Shown here: positions 38,912 through 48,378 of the stretch, one piece after another | Position numbering within the stretch: position 1 is the first letter of the stretch | Layout: every line of letters starts with the position of its first letter | NCBI GenBank assembly: GCA_022823145.1 | Contig: JAJDXS010000010.1 | Span: 1-64,000 of the forward strand | Length of the DNA: 64,000 bases | Direction: 5' to 3' | Source: Gemmatimonadota bacterium | GTDB taxonomy: Bacteria; Gemmatimonadota; Gemmatimonadetes; Longimicrobiales; Gaopeijiaceae | The notes under the pieces: generated by a model | The model's database searches: none | What the model saw: only the letters and a program-made list of their open reading frames with translations | What the model was told of the DNA's origin: nothing | Position numbers and translations under genes: made by a program

Positions 38912-41740
38912 CTACCGCTGTTCCATCCAGATGTCCTCCAGCACCCGCACCGTCTGCGTGTATTCCTGACCGTCCACCGTCAGCGTCACGCGGTACAGCC
39001 CCGGCTCCGCCATCGGGCCCTGGCCACCGCCGCCGAACTGGAAGCCGCCGCCCGGCGGCCCCTCGCGACGATTCCCGCGCAGGTTCCACCGCACCCTGTT
39101 GATCCCGCTGTTGCCGATCGGCTCCAGGTCCCGGAACAGCTCGCCCGTGGCCAGATCCGTCACCGTCAGCTGCACATCGCCCGACGCCTCGCGCAGCCAG
39201 TAGTGGATCGCGGTTCCCGGCGGCGCGTTCTCGCCGCGCAGCACCTTGTCCCCGGTGATCGATCGGGACTTGCGCGGGTCCTGTTTCCACCGCACGGCCT
39301 CCCTCGGCTCGAAGAGGAAGACGTCCTCGGCCATCACTTCGTCGGTCAGGTGCTGCAGGGGCGTCACATCGTCGGCGATCAGGACGCTGCGCCCGTGCGT
39401 CGCGAGCACAAGGTCACCGTCGCGCGGATGCACGACGACGTCGTCGATGCGTACGACCGGCAGTCCGCTCATGAACGGCCGCCAGGTGCCGCCCTCGTCC
39501 AGTGAGACGAAGAACCCGAACTCGGTTCCCGCGTACAGCAGACGCGCGTTGCGCGGGTCCTGGCGCACCGTGTTGACGTTCCCGTACTCCGGCAGGTTGG
39601 ACGTGATGTCCTCCCAGCTTTCGCCATAGTCACGCGTCACGTACACGTATGGCCGCAGGTCGTCACTCTTGTGACCGTCCACCGATGCATAGGCTGTCCC
39701 GGCATCGAAGTGCGACGCCTCGACGCGCGACACGTAGTAGCCTTTCGTGCCTCCGGGGATGTTCCGGCCGACCTCGGTCCACGTCGCGCCACCGTCGCGG
39801 CTTACCTGGAGGTTCCCGTCGTCGGTGCCCACCCACAACAGGCCGGGCACCAGCGGCGACTCCGCCACCGAGATGCCGGTGCTGAAGGCGCTCACACCGT
39901 CGTTGCGCGACAGGATGCATTCCTCGCCGCGGTCCATCCGGTTGCAGCGGGGCAGGCTGTTCGCCTGGCCCATGACCTCGACGCGGTCGCGGTCGAGGTT
40001 CGTGGTCAAATCCTCGCTCATCGTCCACGTGTCGCCCCGGTCCATCGATCGGAAGAGCCGGTTGCCGGCGGCATAGATCACGTCGGGGTTGTGCGGCGAG
40101 AGAATGAACGGCGTGTTCCAGTTCCAGCGGATCGGGCTGTTCACCTCGGGCGTGGGCACGATGTTCGAAGCCGGCCGGTTGTCCGTCGGCGCCCGCGGGC
40201 GGATGCTGCCGCCCTGCCCGGTCGCCAGGCTCAGCCGCCGGAGGTTGCCGTTCTGCGACTCGGCGTACACGACCGTGTGGTCGGTGGGGTCCACGGCCGT
40301 GTAGAAGCCATCGCCGCCGCCGACGCGGTACCAGTCCTCGCTGAGCACGTCGCCGCCCCGAATGCCGCTCGGGCCGCACCAGCTTCCGTTGTCCTGCAGG
40401 CCGGTGCACACGTAGTAGGGACGGCGCATGTCCACCGACGCGTGGTACGGCTGCCCCATGGCCCAGCGTCGGTGCGATTCCCAGGTCTCGCCCCGGTCGT
40501 AGCTCACGTCGACCCCACCGTCGTTGCCGATCAACACGTGGTTGCTGTTGGCCGGATTGATCCACATGGCGTGCTGATCGACGTGCCCGTACCCGTCTAG
40601 CCGCTCGAACGTCCGGGCGCCGTCCACGGACTTGTGCACGCGCTGGTCGACCACGTACACGGTCTCCGGATCGTTCGGATCGACGCGGATCTGGCTGAAG
40701 TACATCGGCCGCCCGTTTTCGTTGCTGCGGAATTCCCAGGACGCGCCTCCGTCGGTCGAACGCCAGATCCCGTTGTACTGGTCGTCGGGGGGCAGGGGCT
40801 CGTCGCGGTCGTCGAGGGCGTCGAGCTCGGCCCGCTCCTCCTGCGTGAGCGGCTCCTCGCGGTCCGCCGCGACCTCGATTTGCGCGTAAACGACGTCCGG
40901 ATCGGCCGGTGTCACCGCCAGTGCAACGCGTCCCATGGTTCCGCGGGGCAGCCCGTTGCCGCTGAGCCGCGTCCACGTCTCCCCACCGTCGTCGGAGCGC
41001 CAGATGCCGCTGCCGGGCCCTCCGCCGACGAAGCAGCAGCGGGTGCGCCGCCGCTGGTAGGTGGCCGCAAAGAGGGTGTTGGGGTTGGTGGGATGAAGGA
41101 CCAGGTCCGTCGCGCCGGTGTCGTCGTCCACGCTGAGCACGTGGTTCCAGGTGCGGCCCCCGTCGGTGGTCTTGAAGACGCCGCGTTCGGGGTTGGCCCC
41201 GAAGAGGTGCCCGTTGGCCGCTGCCCACGCCACGTCCGCATCGTCCGGGTGCGCGATCACCCGCGAAATCGTCTGGGTCTGGCGCAGCCCCACGTGTGTG
41301 AACGTCTCGCCGCCGTCGGTGGACTTGTACATGCCGTCGCCGAACGACGAGCTCTGCCGATTGTTGGCCTCGCCCGTCCCGACCCAGACGATGTCGGGGT
41401 TGGCCGACGAGATCGCGATGTCCCCCACGGAGTGCGTGCCGTAGCTGTCGAAGACGGGCCGGAAGGTCGTGCCGTTGTTCGTGGTCTTCCAGAGCCCGCC
41501 CGTCGCGAAGCCGGCGAAGTAAGTGTGGGGGTCCGCCGGGTGGACCGCGAGGTCATTCACCCGGCCGCCCTGTCCATACGGTCCGATCTGCCGCCATGAG
41601 AACGCCCGGAGGATGGGGTCGTCGCTCTGGTTCACCAAAGGCTCTTCGGCCTCCTGGGCGATTGCGGCGCGGGGCGTGAGGGCGATGGCGGCGAGGAGCG
41701 TGAGCGCGAAGGCGGCGGGGGTGACGCGGACGGCGTACAT
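38912..41740 (-). CDS. BNR/sortilin-like beta-propeller protein, secreted
   Basis: The 942-residue protein starts at ATG 41740 with a signal peptide (YAVRVTPAAFALTLLAAIAL, TPRAAIAQ). Repeats with Asp-box motifs (STDGGETFTHVG, SDDGGETWTRL, STDGGASWEFR, SRDGGATWTEVG) indicate BNR-type blades, as in glycosyl hydrolase family 33/74 or VPS10/sortilin-like sets. About residue 850 onward is a C-terminal fibronectin-like module (RVTLTVDGQEYTQTVRV). No hydrolase residue can be assigned by eye, so a carbohydrate-binding or ligand-binding role is equally possible. The upstream 31 track residues are not part of it. Confidence 0.8.
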   Translation of the reverse strand: MYAVRVTPAAFALTLLAAIALTPRAAIAQEAEEPLVNQSDDPILRAFSWRQIGPYGQGGRVNDLAVHPADPHTYFAGFATGGLWKTTNNGTTFRPVFDSYGTHSVGDIAISSANPDIVWVGTGEANNRQSSSFGDGMYKSTDGGETFTHVGLRQTQTISRVIAHPDDADVAWAAANGHLFGANPERGVFKTTDGGRTWNHVLSVDDDTGATDLVLHPTNPNTLFAATYQRRRTRCCFVGGGPGSGIWRSDDGGETWTRLSGNGLPRGTMGRVALAVTPADPDVVYAQIEVAADREEPLTQEERAELDALDDRDEPLPPDDQYNGIWRSTDGGASWEFRSNENGRPMYFSQIRVDPNDPETVYVVDQRVHKSVDGARTFERLDGYGHVDQHAMWINPANSNHVLIGNDGGVDVSYDRGETWESHRRWAMGQPYHASVDMRRPYYVCTGLQDNGSWCGPSGIRGGDVLSEDWYRVGGGDGFYTAVDPTDHTVVYAESQNGNLRRLSLATGQGGSIRPRAPTDNRPASNIVPTPEVNSPIRWNWNTPFILSPHNPDVIYAAGNRLFRSMDRGDTWTMSEDLTTNLDRDRVEVMGQANSLPRCNRMDRGEECILSRNDGVSAFSTGISVAESPLVPGLLWVGTDDGNLQVSRDGGATWTEVGRNIPGGTKGYYVSRVEASHFDAGTAYASVDGHKSDDLRPYVYVTRDYGESWEDITSNLPEYGNVNTVRQDPRNARLLYAGTEFGFFVSLDEGGTWRPFMSGLPVVRIDDVVVHPRDGDLVLATHGRSVLIADDVTPLQHLTDEVMAEDVFLFEPREAVRWKQDPRKSRSITGDKVLRGENAPPGTAIHYWLREASGDVQLTVTDLATGELFRDLEPIGNSGINRVRWNLRGNRREGPPGGGFQFGGGGQGPMAEPGLYRVTLTVDGQEYTQTVRVLEDIWMEQR

Positions 41741-41884
41741 GGGAACCTCTCGGACCTGATGGTGACAAGCTGCTGATGCCGGGAGGTAGTGTAGATCGGT
41801 CGCGGTCGCTTCGCCATTGCGAGCAGCCATGCTTGTGGTGCCCGACGGGTCTCAGGACGCAGGAAGAAGTACCGTTGTGAATGA

Positions 41885-41893
41885 TGTTATAGT
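41885..41893 (+). promoter_or_regulatory. Extended -10 promoter of the NTase/HEPN pair
   Basis: TGTTATAGT is an extended -10 (TGN plus TATAGT) five bases before ATG 41899, giving a near-leaderless start. No good -35 lies 17 bases upstream (AGAAGT). The near-inverted arms ATGATGTT and AACATGAT (7 of 8) flank the start codon and may be an operator. Confidence 0.4.
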
Positions 41894-41898
41894 ACCAT

Positions 41899-42483
41899 AT
41901 GCGAAAACAACATGATACCAACAAGAGCCGGTCCCTCCCCTCGGGCCGGTTCAACCTCCGGATCGAACCGGCGTTGCATGCATCCCTGCGCGGCGCTGCC
42001 CGGGCGGCCGGTACTTCGCTGAACGACCTGTGTGCCCGCAAGCTGGCGTCGCCCGGTGGCCTCATGGACCCGGCCGCGGGCGCGGTCGTGGATCGCGCGG
42101 GTTCGATTCTGGGCGAATTCCTGATGGGTGTCGTCGCCTTCGGCTCGTGGGCGCGCGGGGATGAGTCCGCGAGTTCGGACCTCGACGTGCTGTTGGTTGT
42201 CGGCGAGGAGGTGTCAATCGCTCGTGGGCTCTATCGAAGCTGGGACGAAGGATCGGCGCTTGCCTGGGACGGTCACGAGGTCACGCCGCACTTCGTTCAT
42301 CTACCGTCGGGTTCCGAAGGAGTTTCAGGGCTATGGGCCGAGGTGGCCCTCGACGGTCTGGTGCTGTTCGAACGCGAACTTACGGTGTCAAGGTATCTGG
42401 CCCATGTTCGGCGGCGCGTTCTCCGTGGCGAGCTCTCCTACCGGGTCGCCGGCGGACACCCCTATTGGGTTCACGAGCCGTGA
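41899..42483 (+). CDS. RHH-fused nucleotidyltransferase (MNT-type antitoxin)
   Basis: The 194-residue protein has an N-terminal HicB/Arc-like ribbon-helix-helix (RFNLRIEPALHASLRGAA then GTSLNDLCARKL) and a MNT-type nucleotidyltransferase: GSWARGDESASSDLDVLLVV with the GSxxRG...DxD site. In MNT/HEPN systems the nucleotidyltransferase is the antitoxin, AMPylating or shielding the HEPN partner; the RHH adds a DNA-binding arm for autoregulation. The stop overlaps the downstream HEPN start (GTGA), indicating coupling. It is preceded by a short promoter, with ATG possibly at transcription start. Confidence 0.8.
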   Translation: MRKQHDTNKSRSLPSGRFNLRIEPALHASLRGAARAAGTSLNDLCARKLASPGGLMDPAAGAVVDRAGSILGEFLMGVVAFGSWARGDESASSDLDVLLVVGEEVSIARGLYRSWDEGSALAWDGHEVTPHFVHLPSGSEGVSGLWAEVALDGLVLFERELTVSRYLAHVRRRVLRGELSYRVAGGHPYWVHEP

Positions 42484-42887
42484 GGAACAGAGCACTCGCC
42501 CGCGATTACCTGCGGCGGGCGAGGATCCGGCTGGACGCACTGGACGTGCTCTTCGACGCCGAAAGCTGGGCGGACGTGGTGCGCGAGTCCCAGGAGGTCG
42601 TCGAGTTGGCCCTGAAGGGGCTGCTGCGCTCCTGTGGTGTCGAGCCGCCCCGGATTCACGACGTTTCGCCGATTCTTCTGGCGGAGAAGCACCGCTTGCC
42701 TACAGGTCTTCAGTGCGACGTGGACTGGCTGGCCGATGTATCGCGTCAACTGCGCCGGGACCGTGAACTCGCGTTCTACGGTGCGGAGGATTTGACCCCA
42801 ACAGACTTCTACTCGCGGGCGGATGCCTCGGCGGCCAAGGAGAGAGCGCGCCGTGTGGTGAAGTTGGTGTATCCGCAGGTCGGCTGA
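42480..42887 (+). CDS. HEPN-domain protein (toxin partner)
   Basis: The 135-residue protein starts at GTG 42480 overlapping the nucleotidyltransferase stop (GTGA). It is all-alpha with the HEPN signature: NRALARDYLRRARIRLDALDVL, VVRESQEVVELALKGLLRSCG and EPPRIHDVSPILL. The family variant matches PF05168-type HEPN in the MNT/HEPN pairs. An RNase-type Rx4-6H motif is not evident, so it may be a non-RNase HEPN or an inactive partner. The track start at 42333 includes shadow sequence. Confidence 0.8.
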   Translation: MRNRALARDYLRRARIRLDALDVLFDAESWADVVRESQEVVELALKGLLRSCGVEPPRIHDVSPILLAEKHRLPTGLQCDVDWLADVSRQLRRDRELAFYGAEDLTPTDFYSRADASAAKERARRVVKLVYPQVG

Positions 42888-42896
42888 GATTCCGCC

Positions 42897-45038
42897 CTAC
42901 CGCATCATCGCTGCTACCGTCCGCATCCGCTCCGCAAGGTCACCGATCGCGTTCACATACACGCGCTCCCAGCCCGGCAGGTCGGCGCGGTCGTCGGTCT
43001 CGATTTCGTAGCGCAGCCCCGGCAGCATCCACGACGCGTAGCCGCTGAACGGATCCGGTGACACGTAAATCGAGCGGCTCCACGGGCGTCCCTGCAGCCC
43101 GCGGTCGTTCAGCCACGCCTTCTCCAGCCCGATCAGTGCCCGGTTCACGGCTTCGGCGGCTTCGGGGTCGACGTCACCGGATCGGATCCAACGGTCCCGG
43201 GCGGCCACGAGTTCGGCGGCCGCCTCGTCCAGTTCGCGGCTCGCCTCGACCAGAGCCGAGAGGTCCACTTCGAGTCGGCGCGAATCGGCGACGCGGTACA
43301 GGGTCTCCACATGCGTCCGGGTGTCCGTGGCGTAGCGTGCTGCGTCGTAGGGCAGCAGGTCGGCGTTGGCGAAGCGCAGAGCCAGGATCCCGTCAACGCG
43401 GGCGACCATCGGCCCGTAGACGAACGTGCTGTCCCCGAAGCGCTCGTACCAGGCGAAGTTGTCGTAGTTCGAGTGGTAGACGCCGCTGGGGTTGCCGGAG
43501 GAAAGGCCCGCCGAGGGCACGCCGGCGTGGGTGTAGAAGGCGACGTGGTCCGACCCGCCGCCGAGGTTGCCGAGTGCCGGCTCGTCGGTGCCGGCGGGTG
43601 CCCGTTCGAACCACCAGTCGTAGAGTGGCTCGCCGGTTTCGGGGTAGGTGACCGCCTTCGTCGCCTCGAGAATCTGCCCTTTGAGCGACGGCGACGACGA
43701 CCCCCCGAAGTTGGACCCGGAGACCGCCGCGTCGGCGTTGATGTAGGCGATTGCGTTGGCTTCCAGCTCGTCCCTGAACTCCTCCACCCACTCGGTGGAC
43801 CCGATGATTCCGTATTCCTCGGCGTCCCAGTGGGCGATCATGATCGAGCGGCGGGGAGCGCACTCGCCGTCCTGCACCAGTTCGCCCAGCGCCTCGGCGA
43901 GGGTGAGGAGCATGGCCGTGCCGCCGTTGGGGTCGATCGCCCCGAATCCCCACGGGTCGTAGTGCGCGCCCAGGATGAACCACTCGTCGGGGAACTCGGT
44001 GCCTCGCACGGTGCCGACCACGTTGGTCGCGCGTGTCAGCCGCTTGGGCTGGTTGACGCGCACGCGTACGGTGAGGTCCGGGCCGCCGGTCAGGCGGTGG
44101 TCCAGCTCCATCCCGGTGTCCCATCCGGGCGGAACCTCGCTGCCCTTCATGCGCGACAGGATCTCGCTCGCCGCCTCGTAGCCGACGGGCAGCACGGGGA
44201 TGGTGTGGAGGGGGACTTCGGACGGATCGAGGCGCTCGACCTGTACGTCCCCGTCGATGGGCAGGGCGGGGATGAATGGGGTCAGCGGGTCGCCGGTCCA
44301 CGGGAGGGTCAGAACGGAGCCCCGCTGAATCGTCTGCCCGTTCATCATCGGGCCTTCCGGGTAGGCGTCGAGTTGCGAGAATCCGGGGTCGTTGAACATG
44401 ACCACGCCAGCCGCGCCGCGCTCTTCGGCGAACTTGACCTTGTAGCCGCGGAAGTTCCCCCCGTAGCGGGCGATCACGACCTTGCCGGCGACGGAAACGC
44501 CCATCGAGTCGAGCGCCAGGTAGTCCTCGCGGCGCCCGAAGTTGGCGTAGACGACTTCCCCGGTCACGTCGCCCGACCCGGAGAAGGCATTCCAGCCGTT
44601 GAGCAGGTCGGGGTGGCCCGAGAAGCGGTCGTCGGGGAGCGCGGGTTCGCGGTTGGAGAGCTGCATCGCGACGGGTGTGACGATGTGGACCTCGACGTCG
44701 TCGGTGAGCTCGGGGAGGTACACGTCGTAGGGATGACTGGTGACCTCCAGGCCCGCGCGTTCCATGGCTTCGGCGATGTACTCCCCGACGCGCGCCTGTG
44801 CGGCGGAACCCGCCGGATGGGGCTCCGCGGTGACCGTGCGGAGGTGCTCGCGGAAGGACTCGCTGCGCGGCAGTTCGAGGAAACGGGCCTCGCAGGCCAG
44901 TTGCCATTCGGCGCGGTCGCCGGTGAAGCCGGTCAGGGCGGGCTCCTGGGGCAGCGCAAAGGCAAGGACCGCGACGAGTGTCAGCAGTGATCCGAGGACG
45001 GTGAGCGATCTGGCGGGACCGGCGAGGGGTAGGCGCAT
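42897..45038 (-). CDS. M28 peptidase, glutamate carboxypeptidase II (PSMA)-like, secreted
   Basis: The 713-residue protein has an N-terminal signal anchor (RSLTVLGSLLTLVAVLAFALP). Domain order is PA insert (PAGSAAQARVGEYIAEAM...; GKVVIARYGGNFRGYKVKFAEE), an M28 peptidase with LGAHYDPWGFGAIDPNGG (His/Asp) and HWDAEEYGIIGS (the Glu-Glu pair), later GGGSDHVAF and VYHSNYDNFAW (His), and a C-terminal TFR-like dimerisation domain (ALIGLEKAWLNDRGL). All zinc ligands and the catalytic Glu are present. It should cleave acidic C-terminal peptides or similar. Start at ATG 45038 because of signal peptide; the track adds 46 residues. Confidence 0.85.
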   Translation of the reverse strand: MRLPLAGPARSLTVLGSLLTLVAVLAFALPQEPALTGFTGDRAEWQLACEARFLELPRSESFREHLRTVTAEPHPAGSAAQARVGEYIAEAMERAGLEVTSHPYDVYLPELTDDVEVHIVTPVAMQLSNREPALPDDRFSGHPDLLNGWNAFSGSGDVTGEVVYANFGRREDYLALDSMGVSVAGKVVIARYGGNFRGYKVKFAEERGAAGVVMFNDPGFSQLDAYPEGPMMNGQTIQRGSVLTLPWTGDPLTPFIPALPIDGDVQVERLDPSEVPLHTIPVLPVGYEAASEILSRMKGSEVPPGWDTGMELDHRLTGGPDLTVRVRVNQPKRLTRATNVVGTVRGTEFPDEWFILGAHYDPWGFGAIDPNGGTAMLLTLAEALGELVQDGECAPRRSIMIAHWDAEEYGIIGSTEWVEEFRDELEANAIAYINADAAVSGSNFGGSSSPSLKGQILEATKAVTYPETGEPLYDWWFERAPAGTDEPALGNLGGGSDHVAFYTHAGVPSAGLSSGNPSGVYHSNYDNFAWYERFGDSTFVYGPMVARVDGILALRFANADLLPYDAARYATDTRTHVETLYRVADSRRLEVDLSALVEASRELDEAAAELVAARDRWIRSGDVDPEAAEAVNRALIGLEKAWLNDRGLQGRPWSRSIYVSPDPFSGYASWMLPGLRYEIETDDRADLPGWERVYVNAIGDLAERMRTVAAMMR

Positions 45039-45167
45039 GAGTGGGGCCGTTTGCGTGGGTGGTGACGTGGGCGTGGTGGGTATATGCCGCCGTGACACGG
45101 TTCGCGCTAGCTTTCGCAGTGCGCGCGATGCCGGCGCCGGACCTGAAAGACCCGATGTGAAGTTAGC

Positions 45168-46472
45168 ATGAAGCAATATCGATTATCCGCCTGTCCTGCG
45201 CGCGAGCGACTCGCCGGAACCGCATCCAGCCTGGCCCCGTGCCTCCTCGTAGTGGCTCTCGCTGCGCTTGCCGCCTGCCTCGACGAGGAGGGGCTCCCCG
45301 AAATCGAGCCGTCGCGCCCCACCGCGATCACGGTCACGCCGTCCTCGGCGACGCTGTCCTCCCTGGGCGAGACCGCGACGTTCAGGGCGCAGATCACGGA
45401 CCAGAACGGGGTCTCGTACCCCGGGACGGTCACGTGGTCGAGCAGCGACATGGGCGTCTTCACCGTGGCTTCGGGCGTGGTCACCGCCGCCGCGAACGGT
45501 TCGGGGACGTTGACCGCGTCGTACGAGAGCATCAGCGGTACGGCATCGGTGACGGTCCGACAGGTTCCGGCCTCGGTTTCGGTGATTTCGGGCGGCAGCC
45601 AGCAGGGGATGGCTGGCCGGCAGCTCGCCGAGACGGTCGTGGTACGCGTGGACGACGCCGGCGGTTCGGCCGTCGAGGGGGTCACGGTGACGTTTTCGGC
45701 CGCCGAGGGCCATGGTGCGGCCGATCCGGGCATGGCCGTGACCGATTCCGAAGGGCTGGCAGCGACATCCTGGACCCTGGGCAGCGTACCGGGGGTGCAG
45801 ACCCTGACCGCATCGGCTGCGGACGGGGTCTCCGCGGAGATCAGCGCCGCAGTCGGCGAGATCGAACCTGCATCGGACACCGCGCTCTATAGCGTCACCT
45901 TCAGCGCGACGTGGAGCGCGCAGACGCACCCGACCGATTTTCCGTCGGGCAGCCAACATTTCTCGCCCCTCATCGGCGCCGTTCACAACGAAAGCGTGAC
46001 TTTCTGGGCGTCGGGCGACACCGCCTCCCCGGGCATCGAGCAGATGGCCGAGACGGGCGGGACCGGTTCGCTTACGCGCGAGATCCGGGACGAAATACCG
46101 GGCGATGTCATCTCCGTCATCAACGGCCGCCAACTCGGAACCAGTCCCGCGAGCACGACTATCAGTGAAGTTCTCGTCACACTCGATCACCCGCGCATCA
46201 CGCTCGTTACGATGATCGCCCCCAGTCCGGACTGGTTCGTGGGGGTAGCGGGCCAATCGCTGCAGAACGAGTTCGGGCAGTGGCTCGACGAGGTGGCGGT
46301 CGTGCTCTATCCATACGATTCCGGCACGGACGATGGCACGTCGTACCGTTCGGCGAATGCGGATTCGTCGCCCAGGCAGCCGATCAGGAGCCTAAGGGGG
46401 GTGAGTCCATTCTCGGACGAGCCGATCGGCACCTACACCTTCACGAGAATCGACGCCGGCGGGAGCCGGTGA
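45168..46472 (+). CDS. Ig-like lipoprotein with Spondin_N domain
   Basis: A lipoprotein signal (APCLLVVALAALAAC) starts the protein of 434 residues. Residues 50-130 are a Big_2-like domain (TPSSATLSSLGETATFRAQI) and 131-220 a Big_1-like domain (AETVVVRVDDAGGSAVEGVTV). Residues 230-420 are a Spondin_N domain: YSVTFSATWSAQTHPTDFPS, HFSPLIGAVHNESVTFW and ITLVTMIAPSPDWFVGV. Spondin_N domains bind calcium or ligands in animal matrix proteins and occur in bacterial secreted proteins. It is in divergence from the M28 gene and upstream of typA. Shine-Dalgarno is weak. Confidence 0.8.
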   Translation: MKQYRLSACPARERLAGTASSLAPCLLVVALAALAACLDEEGLPEIEPSRPTAITVTPSSATLSSLGETATFRAQITDQNGVSYPGTVTWSSSDMGVFTVASGVVTAAANGSGTLTASYESISGTASVTVRQVPASVSVISGGSQQGMAGRQLAETVVVRVDDAGGSAVEGVTVTFSAAEGHGAADPGMAVTDSEGLAATSWTLGSVPGVQTLTASAADGVSAEISAAVGEIEPASDTALYSVTFSATWSAQTHPTDFPSGSQHFSPLIGAVHNESVTFWASGDTASPGIEQMAETGGTGSLTREIRDEIPGDVISVINGRQLGTSPASTTISEVLVTLDHPRITLVTMIAPSPDWFVGVAGQSLQNEFGQWLDEVAVVLYPYDSGTDDGTSYRSANADSSPRQPIRSLRGVSPFSDEPIGTYTFTRIDAGGSR

Positions 46473-46503
46473 CCGAACCCAGCCAACGCCGGGCGACCCA
46501 CTG

Positions 46504-48333
46504 ATGCAGCTGCGCAACATCGCGATCATCGCGCACGTGGATCACGGCAAGACGACGCTGGTGGACCAGATGTTCCGGCAGGCCGGGGTCTTTCGGGCGG
46601 GACAGGAGGTGGTGGAGAGGGTGCTGGATTCGAACCCGTTGGAACGCGAGCGCGGAATCACGATCCTGGCCAAGAACACCGCGGTGGAGTGGGGACACAC
46701 CAAGATCAACATCGTCGACACGCCTGGTCACGCGGACTTCGGCGGCGAGGTCGAGCGCATTCTGCGCATGGTCGACGGCGTGCTCCTCCTGGTGGACGCC
46801 GCCGAGGGGCCGATGCCGCAGACGCGCTTCGTCACGCGCAAGGCGCTGGCGCTCGGGCTGGTGCCGGTGATCGTGATCAACAAGGTGGACCGCTCGGACG
46901 CGCGCCCGGACGAGGTGCACGACGAGGTGCTGGAGCTGCTGATGGACCTGGAGGCCAGCGACGAGCAACTCGACGCGCCCTTCCTCTACGGGGTGGGACG
47001 GGAGGGCTGGGTCACGGGGGAACCCGGCGTGCGCGGGGAGGACCTGACGCCGCTCTTCGAGGCGGTGGTCGACCACATCCCGGCGCCGCCGGTCGACCCG
47101 GAAGGACCGTTCCAGATGCTGGTGTCGACGCTGGACCACTCGGCCTACGTCGGGCGGATCGCGATCGGGCGGGTGGAGCGGGGTGGGGTGAGGGTGGGGC
47201 AGAGGGTGTTGCGGGTGTCGGCGAATGCCACCGACGCGGACCCCCAGGAAGCAACGCGAGTGATCGGCCTCTACACCTTCAACGGCCTCGATCGCGTCGA
47301 TATCGAGGAAGCCGGCGCCGGCGACATCATCGGGCTGGCCGGGAGCGACGGTGTCGAAATCGGCGACACGCTGACGGATCCGCGCCATCCGGAGCGGCTG
47401 AGCGGGATTACGGTGGAGGAGCCAACGATCTCGGTGGACTTCGTGGTGAACGATTCCCCGTTTTCGGGGCGGTCCGGGAAGTACGTGACCACCCGGCAGC
47501 TGCGGGACCGGTTGCGGCGGGAGCTGGAGCGCAACGTGGCGCTGCGGGTCGAGGCGACGGACCGTCCCGACACCTTCGCGGTGAGCGGCCGCGGCGAACT
47601 GCACCTGACGATACTGATGGAGACGATGCGGCGCGAAGGCTACGAGTTCCAGGTGTCGCGTCCACGCGTGATTACGCGTCAGGCTGGCAACGGGACGCGT
47701 CTTGAGCCCTTCGAGGAAGTCGTGGCAGAGGTCCCGTCGGGGCTCTCCGGGACGGTGATCGACAAGCTCGCCCGCCGCCGGGGCGAACTGGTCTCGATGA
47801 AGCCGGTGGGCGACTCGGGAACGACCCGCCTCGAGTTCAGCGTTCCCGCGCGGGGGCTCTTCGGTTACCGCACCGAGTTCCTCACCGACACCAGGGGCGA
47901 AGGCGTCCTACATCACCGATTCGACCGGTGGAACGCGTGGGCGGGCGAGATTCGCGGGCGCGGGCGCGGGGCGATGGTCGCGGACCGGGCGGGCAAGGCG
48001 GTGAGCTTCGCCATCTTCGGGCTGCAGGAACGGGGCACGATGTTCGTGGAGCCCGGGCTGGACTGCTACGGCGGCATGATCGTGGGCAAGTGCGCCCGTC
48101 CCGGCGACATGGACGTGAACATCGGCCGCACCAAGAAGCTCACCAATATGCGCGCGGCCGCAGCCGACGAGAACGTGCGCCTCGAGCCGCCGCTGCGCAT
48201 GACGCTGGAACAGGCACTCGACTTCATCGACGACGATGAACTGATCGAGGTCACCCCGGACGCGATCCGGCTCCGGAAGCGGGAGCTGGACGCGAGCAGG
48301 CGGCGAAAGGCGGCGCGGACAAGGCGCTTGTGA
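46504..48333 (+). CDS. typA: Ribosome-associated translational GTPase TypA/BipA
   Basis: The 609-residue protein begins [20 protein letters not shown] (G1), with [12 protein letters not shown] (G3), [10 protein letters not shown] (G4), then EF-Tu domain II and EF-G-like C-terminal domains ([50 protein letters not shown]). This matches TypA/BipA, a ribosome-binding GTPase involved in assembly and stress adaptation. Length is typical. The gene starts 31 bases after the Spondin lipoprotein. Confidence 0.97.
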   Translation: MQLRNIAIIAHVDHGKTTLVDQMFRQAGVFRAGQEVVERVLDSNPLERERGITILAKNTAVEWGHTKINIVDTPGHADFGGEVERILRMVDGVLLLVDAAEGPMPQTRFVTRKALALGLVPVIVINKVDRSDARPDEVHDEVLELLMDLEASDEQLDAPFLYGVGREGWVTGEPGVRGEDLTPLFEAVVDHIPAPPVDPEGPFQMLVSTLDHSAYVGRIAIGRVERGGVRVGQRVLRVSANATDADPQEATRVIGLYTFNGLDRVDIEEAGAGDIIGLAGSDGVEIGDTLTDPRHPERLSGITVEEPTISVDFVVNDSPFSGRSGKYVTTRQLRDRLRRELERNVALRVEATDRPDTFAVSGRGELHLTILMETMRREGYEFQVSRPRVITRQAGNGTRLEPFEEVVAEVPSGLSGTVIDKLARRRGELVSMKPVGDSGTTRLEFSVPARGLFGYRTEFLTDTRGEGVLHHRFDRWNAWAGEIRGRGRGAMVADRAGKAVSFAIFGLQERGTMFVEPGLDCYGGMIVGKCARPGDMDVNIGRTKKLTNMRAAAADENVRLEPPLRMTLEQALDFIDDDELIEVTPDAIRLRKRELDASRRRKAARTRRL

Positions 48334-48347
48334 AGCGGTTCACAAGC
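48326..48347. terminator. Hairpin between typA and the esterase (also CRP-like palindrome)
   Basis: GCTTGTGAA pairs with TTCACAAGC over a 4-base loop GCGG; the stem includes the typA stop codon. There is no U-tract, so terminator function is uncertain. The central TGTGA-N6-TCACA is the same pattern as at 32549-32564. Confidence 0.4.
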
Positions 48348-48378
48348 ATGCGGAACCGGGATTGTCGTGGGGCGGCGG

